A stretch of 64,000 bases of DNA from Candidatus Tisiphia endosymbiont of Nemotelus nigrinus (GTDB lineage Bacteria; Pseudomonadota; Alphaproteobacteria; Rickettsiales; Rickettsiaceae), in the NCBI RefSeq assembly GCF_964026475.1, contig NZ_OZ032151.1, positions 868,001 through 932,000 of the forward strand, written 5' to 3'. Position 1 is the first letter of the stretch; every line of letters starts with the position of its first letter. Below the pieces are notes generated by a model. That model saw only the letters and a list, made by a program, of their open reading frames with translations. It was not told where the DNA came from and did not search any database. Shown piece by piece: positions 17,031 to 26,006 of this stretch. Position numbers and translations under genes: made by a program.

Positions 17031-17302
17031 TAACTCATGTATGAACCTGCCCGATTCTGTAGTTGCTGATAAAGGTTATGATGCTGACGAACGTATGAGA
17101 AATAAGCTAAAAGAAGAAGGTATAATAGCTGTAATTCCCTCCAAAAAAGAATCGCGTAATCCAGATTGATTATGATAAAGATATGCATAAAGCTAGACAT
17201 TTAATTGAGAATTTTTTTGCAAAATTTAAGCAATATAGGGCTATCGCAACACGACATGATAAAACATCTCAGAACTTTTTAGTCGCTTCGCTCAGTACAT
17301 GA
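17031..17302 (+). pseudogene. IS5-family transposase relic fused to hsdS
   Basis: Carries DSVVADKGYDADERMRNKLK and GIIAVIPSKKESRNP, which match the DDE-domain middle of IS5 transposases, then a frameshift near 17163, then IDYDKDMHKARHLIENFFAK and FKQYRAIATRHDKTSQNF from the C-terminus. The second acidic residue (D of ADKGYD) and the catalytic E (IENFF) are both visible but in different frames. It is distinct from the intact IS5 copy at 59.5 kb. Confidence 0.8.
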
Positions 17303-17780
17303 CAAAAAGATTAATATGACATAATAATGGGCAATCTGGGAATTAATGGTTTAATAAACATGTCAATAATGCTAGTTAGTTCCTTATGCATTTTATCTTG
17401 ATTTAAATATGTTCTTTGTAAATAATCAAGTCCATATCTGAAAATTGACATTGCTTTTCTACCGTGGGCTTTCATTTTATAGGTTTAACCCGGATATTGC
17501 ATGATAGAAATGAACCAATTGTGCTAGCCTTTGTCTCATGAGGGCTACAGGCTAAAGTATATAAAATTTTAAATATACAATTTGTATTTTTGTGCAATTC
17601 TTCCAAACTCCTTATATTACAAGGGGTTCAGAGATAAATATTGATACCTTCATGCAATATCCGGGTTAATGGAATGTCTCCATATGCCAACAGTATAAGC
17701 AAATGTAAAAGCTATAGCTAATATTCCTAGTAATTTGCTTATTCTATCTAAATGTACCAAATGAGTATTTTCAAAATTAA
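17289..17780 (-). pseudogene. IS4-like transposase C-terminal relic, split by a MITE
   Basis: On the minus strand the pieces read FENTHLVHLDRISKLLGILA, IAFTFAYTVGIWRHS and, after the MITE, MKAHGRKAMSIFRYGLDYLQ with RTYLNQDKMHKELTS. A second, uninterrupted copy of the last part lies at 54.4 kb. The element's terminus, CTCAGTACATGAC, abuts the IS5 relic. The rest of the gap to 17874 holds only an isolated IS5-type end (GGCTGTGTGAAC at 17789). Confidence 0.75.
17489..17665. mobile_element. 177-bp MITE, copy 1
   Basis: Ends are CCCGGATATTGCATGA and TCATGCAATATCCGGG (16-bp perfect inverted repeats). TTAA flanks both sides. It carries no gene. It interrupts the IS4-like relic at a TTAA that is intact and single in the second relic copy near 54465, so the empty site is known. 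Copy 2 is at 54757-54933 with the same length and about two base differences. Confidence 0.9.
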
Positions 17781-17874
17781 AACCCCTAGGCTGTGTGAAC
17801 TATAGTGACCCCAATTGTCAAACCAAAAAAAATAAGTTAATCCGTTTTTAACTATATAATGACGCCTTTTGCAT

Positions 17875-19302
17875 TTAAATATAGTAGTTGTTATATTCTA
17901 GACTTTTGACGGGTCGACTAGCTATACTTTCTTCAAAAAGAACAAACTTTTTATCGAGCAAATTCAGTTGTTTTTTCTTTTCCTCTTCCGTTAAGAAAGA
18001 ATATTTAATACTATTGTAGACGACTTGTTTTAATTGATCATAAGAAGGCTTATAACGACTAATAAATAATAAATATTCTTGAGTTAAATTATTGCGGGAT
18101 ACTCCTGCATCATCAGTACAAATGGCAATTGGTATCCCATAACGCATATAGAGCTTGATAGGATGGTTATCACCTGCAATGCCTAAAATAAATTCATTAC
18201 TAGTTAAATTAATTTCAATAAGTGCATTCTTTTCCAGTAATGTACTTATTAGTTGGTAAGGATTAGATTCATGCATAATATCTACCCCGTGACCAATACG
18301 ATCTGCATCAGCTATCAATATAGCATCACGAATATGATGGCGTAGCCCTTCTGGAGGAACTTGCCCTAATGCTAATTCACCCGCATGCAAGGATAATTTA
18401 ACATTAGGAAATTTCTGTTTAAGAAAACGAAACATTTTCATATGTAATGTATAATCGTTGATAGCAACAACTAAATGTTCTGCCCCCACTATATTTACAC
18501 CAACTATTTTACGATTATTTTGTGCCAAAGAGAAAGCGGAATACAAGCCAGAAAACACCAGAGAGGGTTTATTACCACGAAATACATATGGTTGAAACCT
18601 CATGGTAAACCGCTCATCATCAATATCTCTAGATTTATCTGTTACCATCGTTGAATAGTAAGTAATATCTTGCTGTATAACTTTATCCTGTTCTAACAAC
18701 AACATAGCTTTTTCTAAAACCTGATTAATAGTAAGGTCATCTGTATTGCTTGTTAATTTGTTGATATCGTCTAGAGCAACATTTGTACTAATAGGGGCAA
18801 AAGGGAATATAGTTTCTATATATTGTACATTTTCTGCTTCCGCTCTTTTCTTTAAATCCATCAAACCATCTTGAATAATATAGTCTTCTAAGAAACAAAA
18901 ATAGTTAAAACAATCAAAGAATCTTTCATCCGGTGCTAATTGCTCGCGAGAATGATTGCTAAAATTTGCTGTTGACCAAACTGACAAAAGCTGATTATAT
19001 TTCGGTATATCAGCACGAAGTTCGTCTACAGTCATAGATGTTTTTGTAGGTTTTTTAAGAATTTGATAACTGTTAGGATCAATACAGAACCCTTCTTTTT
19101 TAACATAATCTAAGAGAGTTTCGGCATGAATAGCACCGATAAAATGATGATGAATATCACCACCCTTGGGCAATATATTTACCAACATGCCAATCTCTGC
19201 TATAGGGGGATCATTGGAAGTTATTAAATTATTGTAGTAATCACGTGTAATGAGATAATGATCATTTTCATTTGTTTTTACAGTGTCTGCGTGAGTCTGC
19301 AT
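17875..19302 (-). CDS. add: Adenosine deaminase-like metal hydrolase
   Basis: A 475-residue enzyme of the adenosine/AMP deaminase fold. Metal and catalytic motifs are complete: GGDIHHHFIGAIH near the N-terminus, SLHAGE (catalytic Glu), RIGHGVD (His ligand) and CTDDAGVSRNN (Asp pair). The reaction in the family is hydrolytic removal of the 6-amino group of adenosine to give inosine. The protein is longer than the usual 340-residue Add because of an insert between the first motif and the central strands (about residues 90-250). I chose the ATG rather than the TTG 18 bases upstream. The gene stands alone between IS relics and tRNA-Glu; it may be acquired. It could help salvage host purines. Confidence 0.85.
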   Translation of the reverse strand: MQTHADTVKTNENDHYLITRDYYNNLITSNDPPIAEIGMLVNILPKGGDIHHHFIGAIHAETLLDYVKKEGFCIDPNSYQILKKPTKTSMTVDELRADIPKYNQLLSVWSTANFSNHSREQLAPDERFFDCFNYFCFLEDYIIQDGLMDLKKRAEAENVQYIETIFPFAPISTNVALDDINKLTSNTDDLTINQVLEKAMLLLEQDKVIQQDITYYSTMVTDKSRDIDDERFTMRFQPYVFRGNKPSLVFSGLYSAFSLAQNNRKIVGVNIVGAEHLVVAINDYTLHMKMFRFLKQKFPNVKLSLHAGELALGQVPPEGLRHHIRDAILIADADRIGHGVDIMHESNPYQLISTLLEKNALIEINLTSNEFILGIAGDNHPIKLYMRYGIPIAICTDDAGVSRNNLTQEYLLFISRYKPSYDQLKQVVYNSIKYSFLTEEEKKKQLNLLDKKFVLFEESIASRPVKSLEYNNYYI

Positions 19303-19515
19303 TATTAAATATACTACCAATTAATAAGTATTGGAGTAATAAGTCTTGGTGAAATCACGGGCTTCTTGAAGTCTAATATTAGTTATCATATAATTATTTT
19401 TGCATTACGTGTGTTTAGTAAAAGCACAAAGTGAATGTTAATGGAATGGGCCAGTTATATCGCATTCACGTAGGTTGTAATAATTACAAGCTATATACTA
19501 ATAACAACAGAGTAT

Positions 19516-19590
19516 TGGTGACCCCTACGGGACTTGAACCCGTGTTTTCACCGTGAAAGGGTAACGTCCTAACCGCTAGACGAAGGGGCC
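19516..19590 (-). tRNA. tRNA-Glu(TTC), CCA encoded
   Basis: On the minus strand it starts GGCCCCTTCGTCTAGCGG and ends AGGGGTCACCA. The acceptor stem is GGCCCCT/AGGGGTC, the anticodon loop CTTTCAC gives TTC, and the T arm holds GGTTCAAGTCC. The 3' CCA is encoded. Confidence 0.95.
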
Positions 19591-19706
19591 ATAAACTCTT
19601 TAAGTTCGTCTATATACTCTTAAATTTGCAAGGAGTATGTTCGAATGATTTAAGAACTATCAGCGTTCATTTTATACAGTATCCATGAAATATTGCAAGC
19701 ATGATT

Positions 19707-20168
19707 TTATCGGTTCTTTTTCTTTTTTCCCTCAGTAGTTTTATTAAACCTACCAATATTCTTTACAAATTTTTGTAGTCCGTTTAATTCTGTACCATAA
19801 GTTTTCGTATATTCCCCCATTATAGTTATATCATCTTTATGCGAATCACTAAGTACTAAAACTTCCTCAATTACATTTTTTTTATTAAAAGTAATTTTTA
19901 CTATTTTTTGTTCCATTACTTTTGGTTCAAACCATGCTCTCCTAGCTAAAGAACGTTGAACATAATACCAAGTATTAGGAGTATAGTCGGGTATAATTGT
20001 TGGTGTACCAATTAAATCTTCTACTTTCGATTTGTTAAATCTTTTTTCTTTAAGTGTATCTAATAAATTATCATCAACATACTGTCCCCTTGATTCTATA
20101 GTTTGGCAACTACACAATGTGAGTAACATAGATGAAATAAGAAAAGTTCGAATTATAATAAATTTCAT
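19707..20168 (-). CDS. bamE: BamE (SmpA/OmlA) outer-membrane lipoprotein
   Basis: About 153 residues. I chose the ATG that gives a lipoprotein signal MKFIIIRTFLISSMLLTLCS (lipobox around LTLC/SC). The mature part has the BamE features: RFNKSKVEDLIGTPTIIPDY and TWYYVQRSLARRAWFEPKVM, then IVKITFNKKNVIEEVLVL. BamE is an accessory of the BAM complex that folds outer-membrane beta-barrels, such as the autotransporter in this window. The C-terminus is very basic (TEGKKKKNR). It lies divergent from rpmF. Confidence 0.85.
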   Translation of the reverse strand: MKFIIIRTFLISSMLLTLCSCQTIESRGQYVDDNLLDTLKEKRFNKSKVEDLIGTPTIIPDYTPNTWYYVQRSLARRAWFEPKVMEQKIVKITFNKKNVIEEVLVLSDSHKDDITIMGEYTKTYGTELNGLQKFVKNIGRFNKTTEGKKKKNR

Positions 20169-20274
20169 AAATTTTATGTTTAAAATACCTAGATTTTGTA
20201 ATGGAAGTATAATATACTGCTCCATCGATTTGACAAACACTTTTTATCCTAAAGTGTAATTTTTAAGAGGCAAT

Positions 20275-20475
20275 ATGGCAGTTCCAAAAAAGAAAACATC
20301 AAAATCAAGACGTAATATGAGACGTTCTCACCTTGCGCTTGGTAAAATTAATGTAATAATAGATTCTCAGACAGGGGAATATAAACTTCCTCATCATATA
20401 TCTTTAGCTGATGGCACATATAATGGTCGTCAAGTTATTGTTAAGAAGCAAGAAAAAGATGAAGAAGTAGCATAA
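20275..20475 (+). CDS. rpmF: Ribosomal protein L32
   Basis: 66 residues beginning [20 protein letters not shown], the diagnostic start of bacterial L32, a small zinc-ribbon-fold protein of the large subunit. It is the cysteine-free form. An AAGAGGCAA ribosome binding site precedes the ATG. fabH follows 6 bp later; the usual plsX between them is absent. Confidence 0.97.
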   Translation: MAVPKKKTSKSRRNMRRSHLALGKINVIIDSQTGEYKLPHHISLADGTYNGRQVIVKKQEKDEEVA

Positions 20476-20481
20476 ACCACA

Positions 20482-21435
20482 ATGGCTTGTAAAATTCTTG
20501 GATGTGGTTTCTATTTGCCGGAGCGTGTTGTTACTAACGCAGAAATATCATTATCGGTTGATACTAACAACGAGTGGATTCGTTCAAGGACTGGTATATT
20601 AGAGAGGCATATTGCGGCTGATAATGAGTATACATCACATTTAGCTGTTAAAGCCAGTCAGGATGCTATAGATGACGCTGGATTAAAGGCATCATCTATA
20701 GATTTGATAATTACTTGTACCACTACTCCGGATAATAGTTTTCCTTCTACCGCCTCTAAGTTACAAGGTTATCTAGGGCTTGGTAATGTGCCTTCATTTG
20801 ACTTACAAGCAGTGTGTTCGGGTTTTGTATACGGTTTACATGTTGCTGATTCTTTAATGAAATCCAGAAAATATAAAACAATATTATTAGTTGGTGCTGA
20901 AAAAATGTCGTCTCTAATAGATTGGAGTGATAGAGCTACTTGTATTTTATTTGGTGATGGTGCTGGTGCAGTAGTCTTGCAATATAGTGATGATAGCTCT
21001 GGTATAATAGATAGTAATATTTATTCGGATGGTCGTTATCACGATATTCTTTACACTGATGGTGGTGTAAGTAGCAATGGCAAAATCGGTGCAATAAAAA
21101 TGAAAGGACAGGAAGTTTTTAGACATGCAGTAGAAAAGATGAGTAAGACAGGTGAGGAAATATTGCGTAATAATAATTTTACCGTAGAGAATGTTAATCA
21201 TTTTATTCCACATCAGGCAAATGTAAGAATTATAGATGCAGTTGTAGAACGACTAAAAATTGATCCTAGTAAAGTAGTAAAGACAGTGGAAAAACATGCT
21301 AATTGTTCCGCTGCTTCAATTCCTCTAGCACTTGCTTCTTTAAAATCTTATGGTAATATTAAAAAAGGTGATATATTGCTTTTCACGGCTATTGGTGCTG
21401 GAGTAAGTTGGGGATCGGCTTTAATCAGATGGTAA
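20482..21435 (+). CDS. fabH: Beta-ketoacyl-ACP synthase III
   Basis: 317 residues. FabH condenses acetyl-CoA with malonyl-ACP and starts fatty-acid chains. The Cys-His-Asn triad is visible: [12 protein letters not shown] (Cys), [13 protein letters not shown] (His) and [13 protein letters not shown] (Asn). The N-terminal [15 protein letters not shown] segment ([17 protein letters not shown]) is typical. It is closely spaced after rpmF (6 bp) and likely shares its promoter. ihfA and a merR gene follow, the usual alphaproteobacterial order. Confidence 0.97.
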   Translation: MACKILGCGFYLPERVVTNAEISLSVDTNNEWIRSRTGILERHIAADNEYTSHLAVKASQDAIDDAGLKASSIDLIITCTTTPDNSFPSTASKLQGYLGLGNVPSFDLQAVCSGFVYGLHVADSLMKSRKYKTILLVGAEKMSSLIDWSDRATCILFGDGAGAVVLQYSDDSSGIIDSNIYSDGRYHDILYTDGGVSSNGKIGAIKMKGQEVFRHAVEKMSKTGEEILRNNNFTVENVNHFIPHQANVRIIDAVVERLKIDPSKVVKTVEKHANCSAASIPLALASLKSYGNIKKGDILLFTAIGAGVSWGSALIRW

Positions 21436-21488
21436 CAACTATGGCTAACCTGAATAGTATTTGTTTATTTGTTCTAACGGAAAATATG

Positions 21489-21555
21489 TCATTCCTGCGT
21501 AGGCAGGAATCTATCATAGATTGTCATTATAGCCTATGCGGGGATGTGGCAATTA
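21489..21555. repeat. Palindromic repeat, type C
   Basis: GTCATTCCTGCGTAGGCAGG with a degenerate inverted partner (TATGCGGGGATG). Another copy starts at 45313. It lies between fabH and ihfA. Confidence 0.55.
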
Positions 21556-21587
21556 CTATCAGACTAAACCTTTTTTGAGTTAGCTAT

Positions 21588-21950
21588 ATGGTCGATTTAG
21601 GGGAATTTTATGATGATGAGGAAAAAGAAACTAGTTCTAGTATATCTAAATCAGTTAACTATACATCTATTACTAAAGAAAAGATCGCTTGTATGTTAAA
21701 AGCTAAATTGGGGCTATCAAGTCTTATATGTGAAGAAATAGTTAATCAAATATTTAACAATATTCAGCAAATGGCAAGCAAGCAAAGATTGACGTTAGCA
21801 GGTTTTGGTATTTTCTGTACTAGAATAAAAAAGCCTAGACCTGGTATAAATTTTCATACAAAAGAAGTAGTGATAATTCCAGAAAAAGAAGTAATACGTT
21901 TTATACCAGCCAGAAAATTAAAATTATTAATTAATAAAAATGCAGGATAA
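21588..21950 (+). CDS. ihfA: Integration host factor alpha-like (HU family)
   Basis: 120 residues. From about residue 27 it is a standard HU/IHF fold: TSITKEKIACMLKAKLGLSS, KQRLTLAGFGIFCTRIKKPR with the DNA-intercalating arm PRPGINFHTKE, and EVIRFIPARKLKLLINK. It carries an unusual acidic leader of about 25 residues (GEFYDDEEKETSS). IHF bends DNA. It overlaps the following merR gene by 11 bp, so the two are coupled. A shorter form from an internal start cannot be excluded. Confidence 0.85.
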   Translation: MVDLGEFYDDEEKETSSSISKSVNYTSITKEKIACMLKAKLGLSSLICEEIVNQIFNNIQQMASKQRLTLAGFGIFCTRIKKPRPGINFHTKEVVIIPEKEVIRFIPARKLKLLINKNAG

Positions 21951-22248
21951 AAAATATTATTCTATTGGGGAAGTAACAAAACTTCTAAATATTCACTCTT
22001 ACCAGCTAAGATATCTAGAGCGTATGTTGCCAAACCTAACTATACATAAGATACGTAATAGACGATATTATACAAGTCAGGATATTGAATATTTGAAGAC
22101 CCATATGACAACAAAGAGTGTCCCTATAGAATTAGAACAGCCTCTTGACCTACTGGATAATCAAGTAAATAAGATTGATTGCCTAATTAAAAATTTTTAT
22201 GATTTATCGTTAACTATCCAACAAATTCTGTCTAAGGTTGGTATATAG
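21940..22248 (+). CDS. MerR-family transcriptional regulator
   Basis: 102 residues. The N-terminal winged helix reads YSIGEVTKLLNIHSYQLRYL and ERMLPNLTIHKIRNRRYYTS with the typical IGEV, QLRYLE and RYYT positions. No metal-binding cysteines are present in the short C-terminal helix. In alphaproteobacteria a MerR gene commonly follows ihfA; its target is unknown. The 40-bp palindrome begins one base after the stop codon and may serve as terminator. Confidence 0.85.
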   Translation: MQDKKYYSIGEVTKLLNIHSYQLRYLERMLPNLTIHKIRNRRYYTSQDIEYLKTHMTTKSVPIELEQPLDLLDNQVNKIDCLIKNFYDLSLTIQQILSKVGI

Positions 22249-22288
22249 CTAGACACTTATATCATAATTTAAAGATATAAGTGTCTAG
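22249..22288. repeat. 40-bp palindrome, copy 1
   Basis: Arms CTAGACACTTATATC and GATATAAGTGTCTAG enclose a 10-base centre ATAATTTAAA. It follows merR directly and is followed by GGTTTTATTTT, so it could terminate transcription. Identical copies are at 23752 and 45336. The remaining gap to 22503 shows nothing further. Confidence 0.85.
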
Positions 22289-22503
22289 GTTTTATTTTCG
22301 GTATAAGGAAATTTTCTATATAAACTTCAAATACCTTACTATTACAACTCTCAGTAAAGACTAGTGATACCAAATTGCGTTAACAATATAGAGTTATATT
22401 AACAGGGTCTACTGTCGTAATATTTTGTAACATAATGTAACTTGCATATGATCGGTTAAAATACTAAAATGACTTAGATTTCTTAAATTAGCAGAATTGA
22501 CCA

Positions 22504-23364
22504 ATGCAAGTATCAATACTAAATCCCGTGAGTTGTTACGGGGTAGGCGTTCATTCTGGTAACATTACTCAGTTGACTTTAAGGCCAGCCGCAGAAAATA
22601 CTGGTATTGTTTTTGTCAGAACTGATGTAAGGCAAGAGATAAATTTTATTCAAGCTAGTTGTTTGAATGTATCAAAGACTTCTTTATCTACTACCATAAA
22701 AAATGAGCATAATATTTCTGTTTCAACTATAGAGCATTTAATGGCAGCTCTTTGGGGATGTGGAATCGATAACTTAATAGTTGAAATTGATGGTCCTGAA
22801 GTGCCGATAATGGATGGCAGCAGTAAAGCATTTGTTTTTATGATAGAATGTGCTGGCAGACAATTACAAAACGCTCCAAAGAAATACCTAAAAATCTTAA
22901 AAGAAATTAGAGCTATTCACAAAGATTGCGAGTTAGTATGTAGTCCTGCTCGTAGCATGACGATTGATATGACAATAGATTTTGCTAGTAAAGCTATTGG
23001 TAAGCAAAATTTACTCTTTTCAGAAAATGAATCTTTCAAAAATAATATTGCTGATGCTAGAACTTTTGGATTTGTTCATGAACTTGAATATTTAAAAAGT
23101 AAAGGTTTGGCACGTGGTGCCTCTCTCGATAATGCTATAGGTATAGATCAAGATATTATAATAAATCACGATGGCCTTAGATATAGCGATGAATTTGTGC
23201 GGCACAAACTTCTCGATCTATTCGGAGATTTATATACTACAGGAGGTCATCTAATAGCTAACATCACTGGTTATAAAACTAGCCATGCTCTAAATAATCA
23301 ATTTTTACGACAAGTATTTAGCGACCCTAGCGCCTATCAATGGGTTAGTGATAGAGAAATTTAA
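22504..23364 (+). CDS. lpxC: UDP-3-O-acyl-N-acetylglucosamine deacetylase
   Basis: 286 residues. LpxC performs the committed step of lipid A synthesis, removing the acetyl group of UDP-3-O-acyl-GlcNAc with a zinc ion. Zinc and catalytic motifs: [17 protein letters not shown] (first His), [27 protein letters not shown] (second His and Asp) and [12 protein letters not shown] (general acid His). The length is a little under the usual 300. It implies that the organism makes lipopolysaccharide. Confidence 0.96.
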   Translation: MQVSILNPVSCYGVGVHSGNITQLTLRPAAENTGIVFVRTDVRQEINFIQASCLNVSKTSLSTTIKNEHNISVSTIEHLMAALWGCGIDNLIVEIDGPEVPIMDGSSKAFVFMIECAGRQLQNAPKKYLKILKEIRAIHKDCELVCSPARSMTIDMTIDFASKAIGKQNLLFSENESFKNNIADARTFGFVHELEYLKSKGLARGASLDNAIGIDQDIIINHDGLRYSDEFVRHKLLDLFGDLYTTGGHLIANITGYKTSHALNNQFLRQVFSDPSAYQWVSDREI

Positions 23365-23380
23365 ATTTTATTCACGGAGC

Positions 23381-23704
23381 TTAAGTATCCAAATTTAAGT
23401 CTATAATATACTTTGTGTATGCGTCAAGATAAGGTGTATTCATTACAGCATCTTCAGCCAATTTCTCAAAAATCTTTTGCCATACACCTTTCGTACTCCA
23501 TCTTGTATGACGCGTGTGAATTACCCTAAAATCCCCGAAACGTTCAGGTAAATCTCTCCATGGTATACCAGCTCTATCCTGATATAAGACAGCTTCGATA
23601 AATATCCGGTTATCTTTGGTTATTATCCCAACAGTCTCCTGTCTTCCAGGCAAAATATCTTTGATTCGTTCCCACTGTTCATCACGTAAAGCATATCTTC
23701 TCAT
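23381..23704 (-). pseudogene. IS5-family transposase, N-terminal fragment
   Basis: 107 codons that match the first part of IS5 transposases (DUF4096): YALRDEQWERIKDILPGR, FIEAVLYQDRAGIPWRDLPE, then TRHTRWSTKGVWQKIFEKLA. The catalytic DDE part is missing; the frame ends in unrelated YTKYIIDLNLDT. The start codon lies 48 bp from the 40-bp palindrome. It lies immediately downstream of lpxC. Confidence 0.8.
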
Positions 23705-23751
23705 ATAGAAAAATTATTATTGCTTTCTCTATATTAAACTCTTTTTTTATC

Positions 23752-23791
23752 CTAGACACTTATATCATAATTTAAAGATATAAGTGTCTAG
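23752..23791. repeat. 40-bp palindrome, copy 2
   Basis: Identical to the copies at 22249 and 45336 across all 40 bases. It lies between the IS5 fragment and the acetyltransferase relic and may mark the junction that cut the latter. Confidence 0.85.
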
Positions 23792-23798
23792 TACTTGG

Positions 23799-23936
23799 CT
23801 AATTGATCCCAATCAATCAAACTACAAAGCAATTAGTGCCTATAAAAAAGCTGGTTTCCAAATAGTAGATAGCTTTGCTCCATCTACAGGCTATTTTAAG
23901 GATGTACCACATTATTTAATGATTCTGAAGAATTAA
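23799..23936 (+). pseudogene. GNAT acetyltransferase, C-terminal relic
   Basis: 45 codons reading LIDPNQSNYKAISAYKKAGF and QIVDSFAPSTGYFKDVPHYL. The NYKAISAYKKAGF stretch is motif B of GNAT N-acetyltransferases (aminoglycoside 6'-type or RimI-like). The N-terminal acetyl-CoA-binding part is gone; the relic starts 7 bp after the palindrome. Confidence 0.75.
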
Positions 23937-24015
23937 AAAGCAATTATTTTTTCAGAAAACTATTAGTGTTGGTATGTTTATAGTCTATAATGTTATTATT
24001 ATGGAGGAAAATAAT

Positions 24016-25413
24016 ATGCAAGAATTTGATTTAATAGTGATTGGTAGTGGTCCTGCTGGTTATACAGGAGCAATAAGAGCAGCCCAGTTAGGTATGAAGG
24101 TTGCCTGTATAGAGAAAAGGGTAACGCTTGGTGGTACTTGCCTAAATGTTGGCTGTATTCCTTCCAAGGTATTGCTAAATTTCTCTGAGAAATATCATGA
24201 AGTATTGAACCATTGTACCGATATTGGCATTATGACCTCAGCCAAACTTGATTTACAAAAAATGATGACTAAAAAAAGTCAGATAGTATCAGACTTATGC
24301 AAAGGCATAGAAAGCTTGTTTGCAAAAAATAAAATCACTAAATTTACAGGAAGCGCCAAATTTATTTCAGCCAATCTTGTCGAAATTACTAACGGTACAT
24401 CAATTGAACAGATATCGGCTAAAAATATTTTAATTGCTACTGGCTCTGATATTATTGAAATGCCCAATATTGTTGTTGATGAGGAATATATAGTTTCATC
24501 AACGGGAGCTTTGAGTCTTGCTAAAGTCCCAGAAACTATGGTAGTGATTGGTGGTGGTTCTATCGGTTTAGAGCTTGGTTCGGTATGGAATAGGCTTGGT
24601 TCTAAAGTAACGGTTATTGAATATGCTGGAAGTATTGTGCCAGCTTTAGATAAAGAGATTATTGGTCAATTTACCAAAATCCTGCAAAAGCAATCTATTG
24701 AATTGCGATTAAATACTAAGGTGCTGTCTGCTGAGAAAAAAGCAGGAAAAGTTATTTTGAATATACAACAAACAGCTGATAACTTAGTGCAACAAATAAC
24801 TGCTGATATAGTGCTATTGGCTGTTGGTAGAAAAGCCCATACAACAGATTTAGGTTTAGATAAATTAGCTATTGAAACGGACAAACAAAATAGAATTACG
24901 GTAAATAGCCAGTTCCAAACAATAATTCCGAATATTTATGCTGTCGGTGATGTAATTGCTGGTCCTATGCTTGCTCATAAAGCAGAAGAGGAAGCTGTTG
25001 CTGCCGCTGAAATTATGGCAGGCTTAGCAGGTCATGTTAATTATAATCTTATTCCAAGTGTTATCTACACTTATCCAGAAGTGGCAAGTATTGGTTTAAC
25101 AGAAGAACAATTAAAAGAAGCTAAGATTGATTACAAAGTTGGTAAATTTCCATTTTTGGCAAATAGTCGAGCGAGAAGCACAGGTTCTACTGATGGGATG
25201 GTGAAGATATTAGCTGATAGCGTAACGGATAAAGTGCTTGGAGCACATATTATAGGTCCTTCAGCTGGTACTATGATTGCAGAGCTTGTAGCATTTATGG
25301 AATTTGGTGCTTCCTCAGAAGATATAGCCAGAACTTGCCACGCCCATCCTACCTTGAGTGAAGGCATAAAGGAAGCGGCTTTGGCTATAGATAAGAGGGC
25401 TATTAATTTTTAG
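24016..25413 (+). CDS. lpdA: Dihydrolipoyl dehydrogenase
   Basis: 465 residues from the chosen ATG, which has GGAGG seven bases upstream; two earlier in-frame ATGs lack a site. Lpd re-oxidises lipoamide in the pyruvate and 2-oxoglutarate dehydrogenase complexes. Features in order: FAD-binding [15 protein letters not shown], redox disulfide [16 protein letters not shown]-binding [16 protein letters not shown], second FAD motif [20 protein letters not shown], and the dimer-interface active-site [16 protein letters not shown] (His-Glu pair). It stands alone; no other complex subunits are near. Confidence 0.97.
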   Translation: MQEFDLIVIGSGPAGYTGAIRAAQLGMKVACIEKRVTLGGTCLNVGCIPSKVLLNFSEKYHEVLNHCTDIGIMTSAKLDLQKMMTKKSQIVSDLCKGIESLFAKNKITKFTGSAKFISANLVEITNGTSIEQISAKNILIATGSDIIEMPNIVVDEEYIVSSTGALSLAKVPETMVVIGGGSIGLELGSVWNRLGSKVTVIEYAGSIVPALDKEIIGQFTKILQKQSIELRLNTKVLSAEKKAGKVILNIQQTADNLVQQITADIVLLAVGRKAHTTDLGLDKLAIETDKQNRITVNSQFQTIIPNIYAVGDVIAGPMLAHKAEEEAVAAAEIMAGLAGHVNYNLIPSVIYTYPEVASIGLTEEQLKEAKIDYKVGKFPFLANSRARSTGSTDGMVKILADSVTDKVLGAHIIGPSAGTMIAELVAFMEFGASSEDIARTCHAHPTLSEGIKEAALAIDKRAINF

Positions 25414-25480
25414 GAAGCTTTACCATCTATTGAGTATCAACTCAAATAATTTTAAGAAATCTATTAGTGAGAGAATAATT

Positions 25481-25951
25481 TTGGTTATACTAGGAATTGA
25501 CCCATCTTTAGCTGGTATGGGGTGGGGGGTAATTGATACTGATCCTCTGAAATATTTAGCTAGCGGGGTTATAAAGACTAAATCAACTGAACTGATGCAT
25601 AAAAGACTAGCTTTCATTGTTGCGTCCTTGCAAAAGGTAATAATACAATATCAACCTGTTGTTGTTGCGATGGAGGAGACCTTCGTTAATATGAATAGTG
25701 TATCATCTTTAAAATTGGGATATGCTAGAGGAGCGGTCATGTCGCTTATTGGAGGATATGATGTTGCTTTTCAAGAGTTTAAACCTAATGTTATTAAGAA
25801 ATCGGTAGTGGGCTATGGTCATGCTGAAAAAAATCAAGTTTTGCAAATGATTAAGCTTTTACTACCAGGGACAAGTAGCATTAGTAACTTTGATGAAGCG
25901 GATGCTCTTGCGGTGGCTTATGTTTGCTTTGCTTATACCCCAAAAGTTTAA
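25481..25951 (+). CDS. ruvC: Holliday-junction resolvase RuvC
   Basis: 156 residues from a TTG start that gives the family's usual length and N-terminus ([15 protein letters not shown]); another TTG 51 bases upstream is possible. RuvC cuts four-way junctions made by RuvAB. The four acidic residues are visible: GIDPSL (D), MEETFVN (E), and [10 protein letters not shown] (two acids). Confidence 0.93.
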   Translation: MVILGIDPSLAGMGWGVIDTDPLKYLASGVIKTKSTELMHKRLAFIVASLQKVIIQYQPVVVAMEETFVNMNSVSSLKLGYARGAVMSLIGGYDVAFQEFKPNVIKKSVVGYGHAEKNQVLQMIKLLLPGTSSISNFDEADALAVAYVCFAYTPKV

Positions 25952-26006
25952 AAAATTAATATATAAATATATGTCACGAAACCAAAAACATCCAGGATAG
26001 AAAGAT

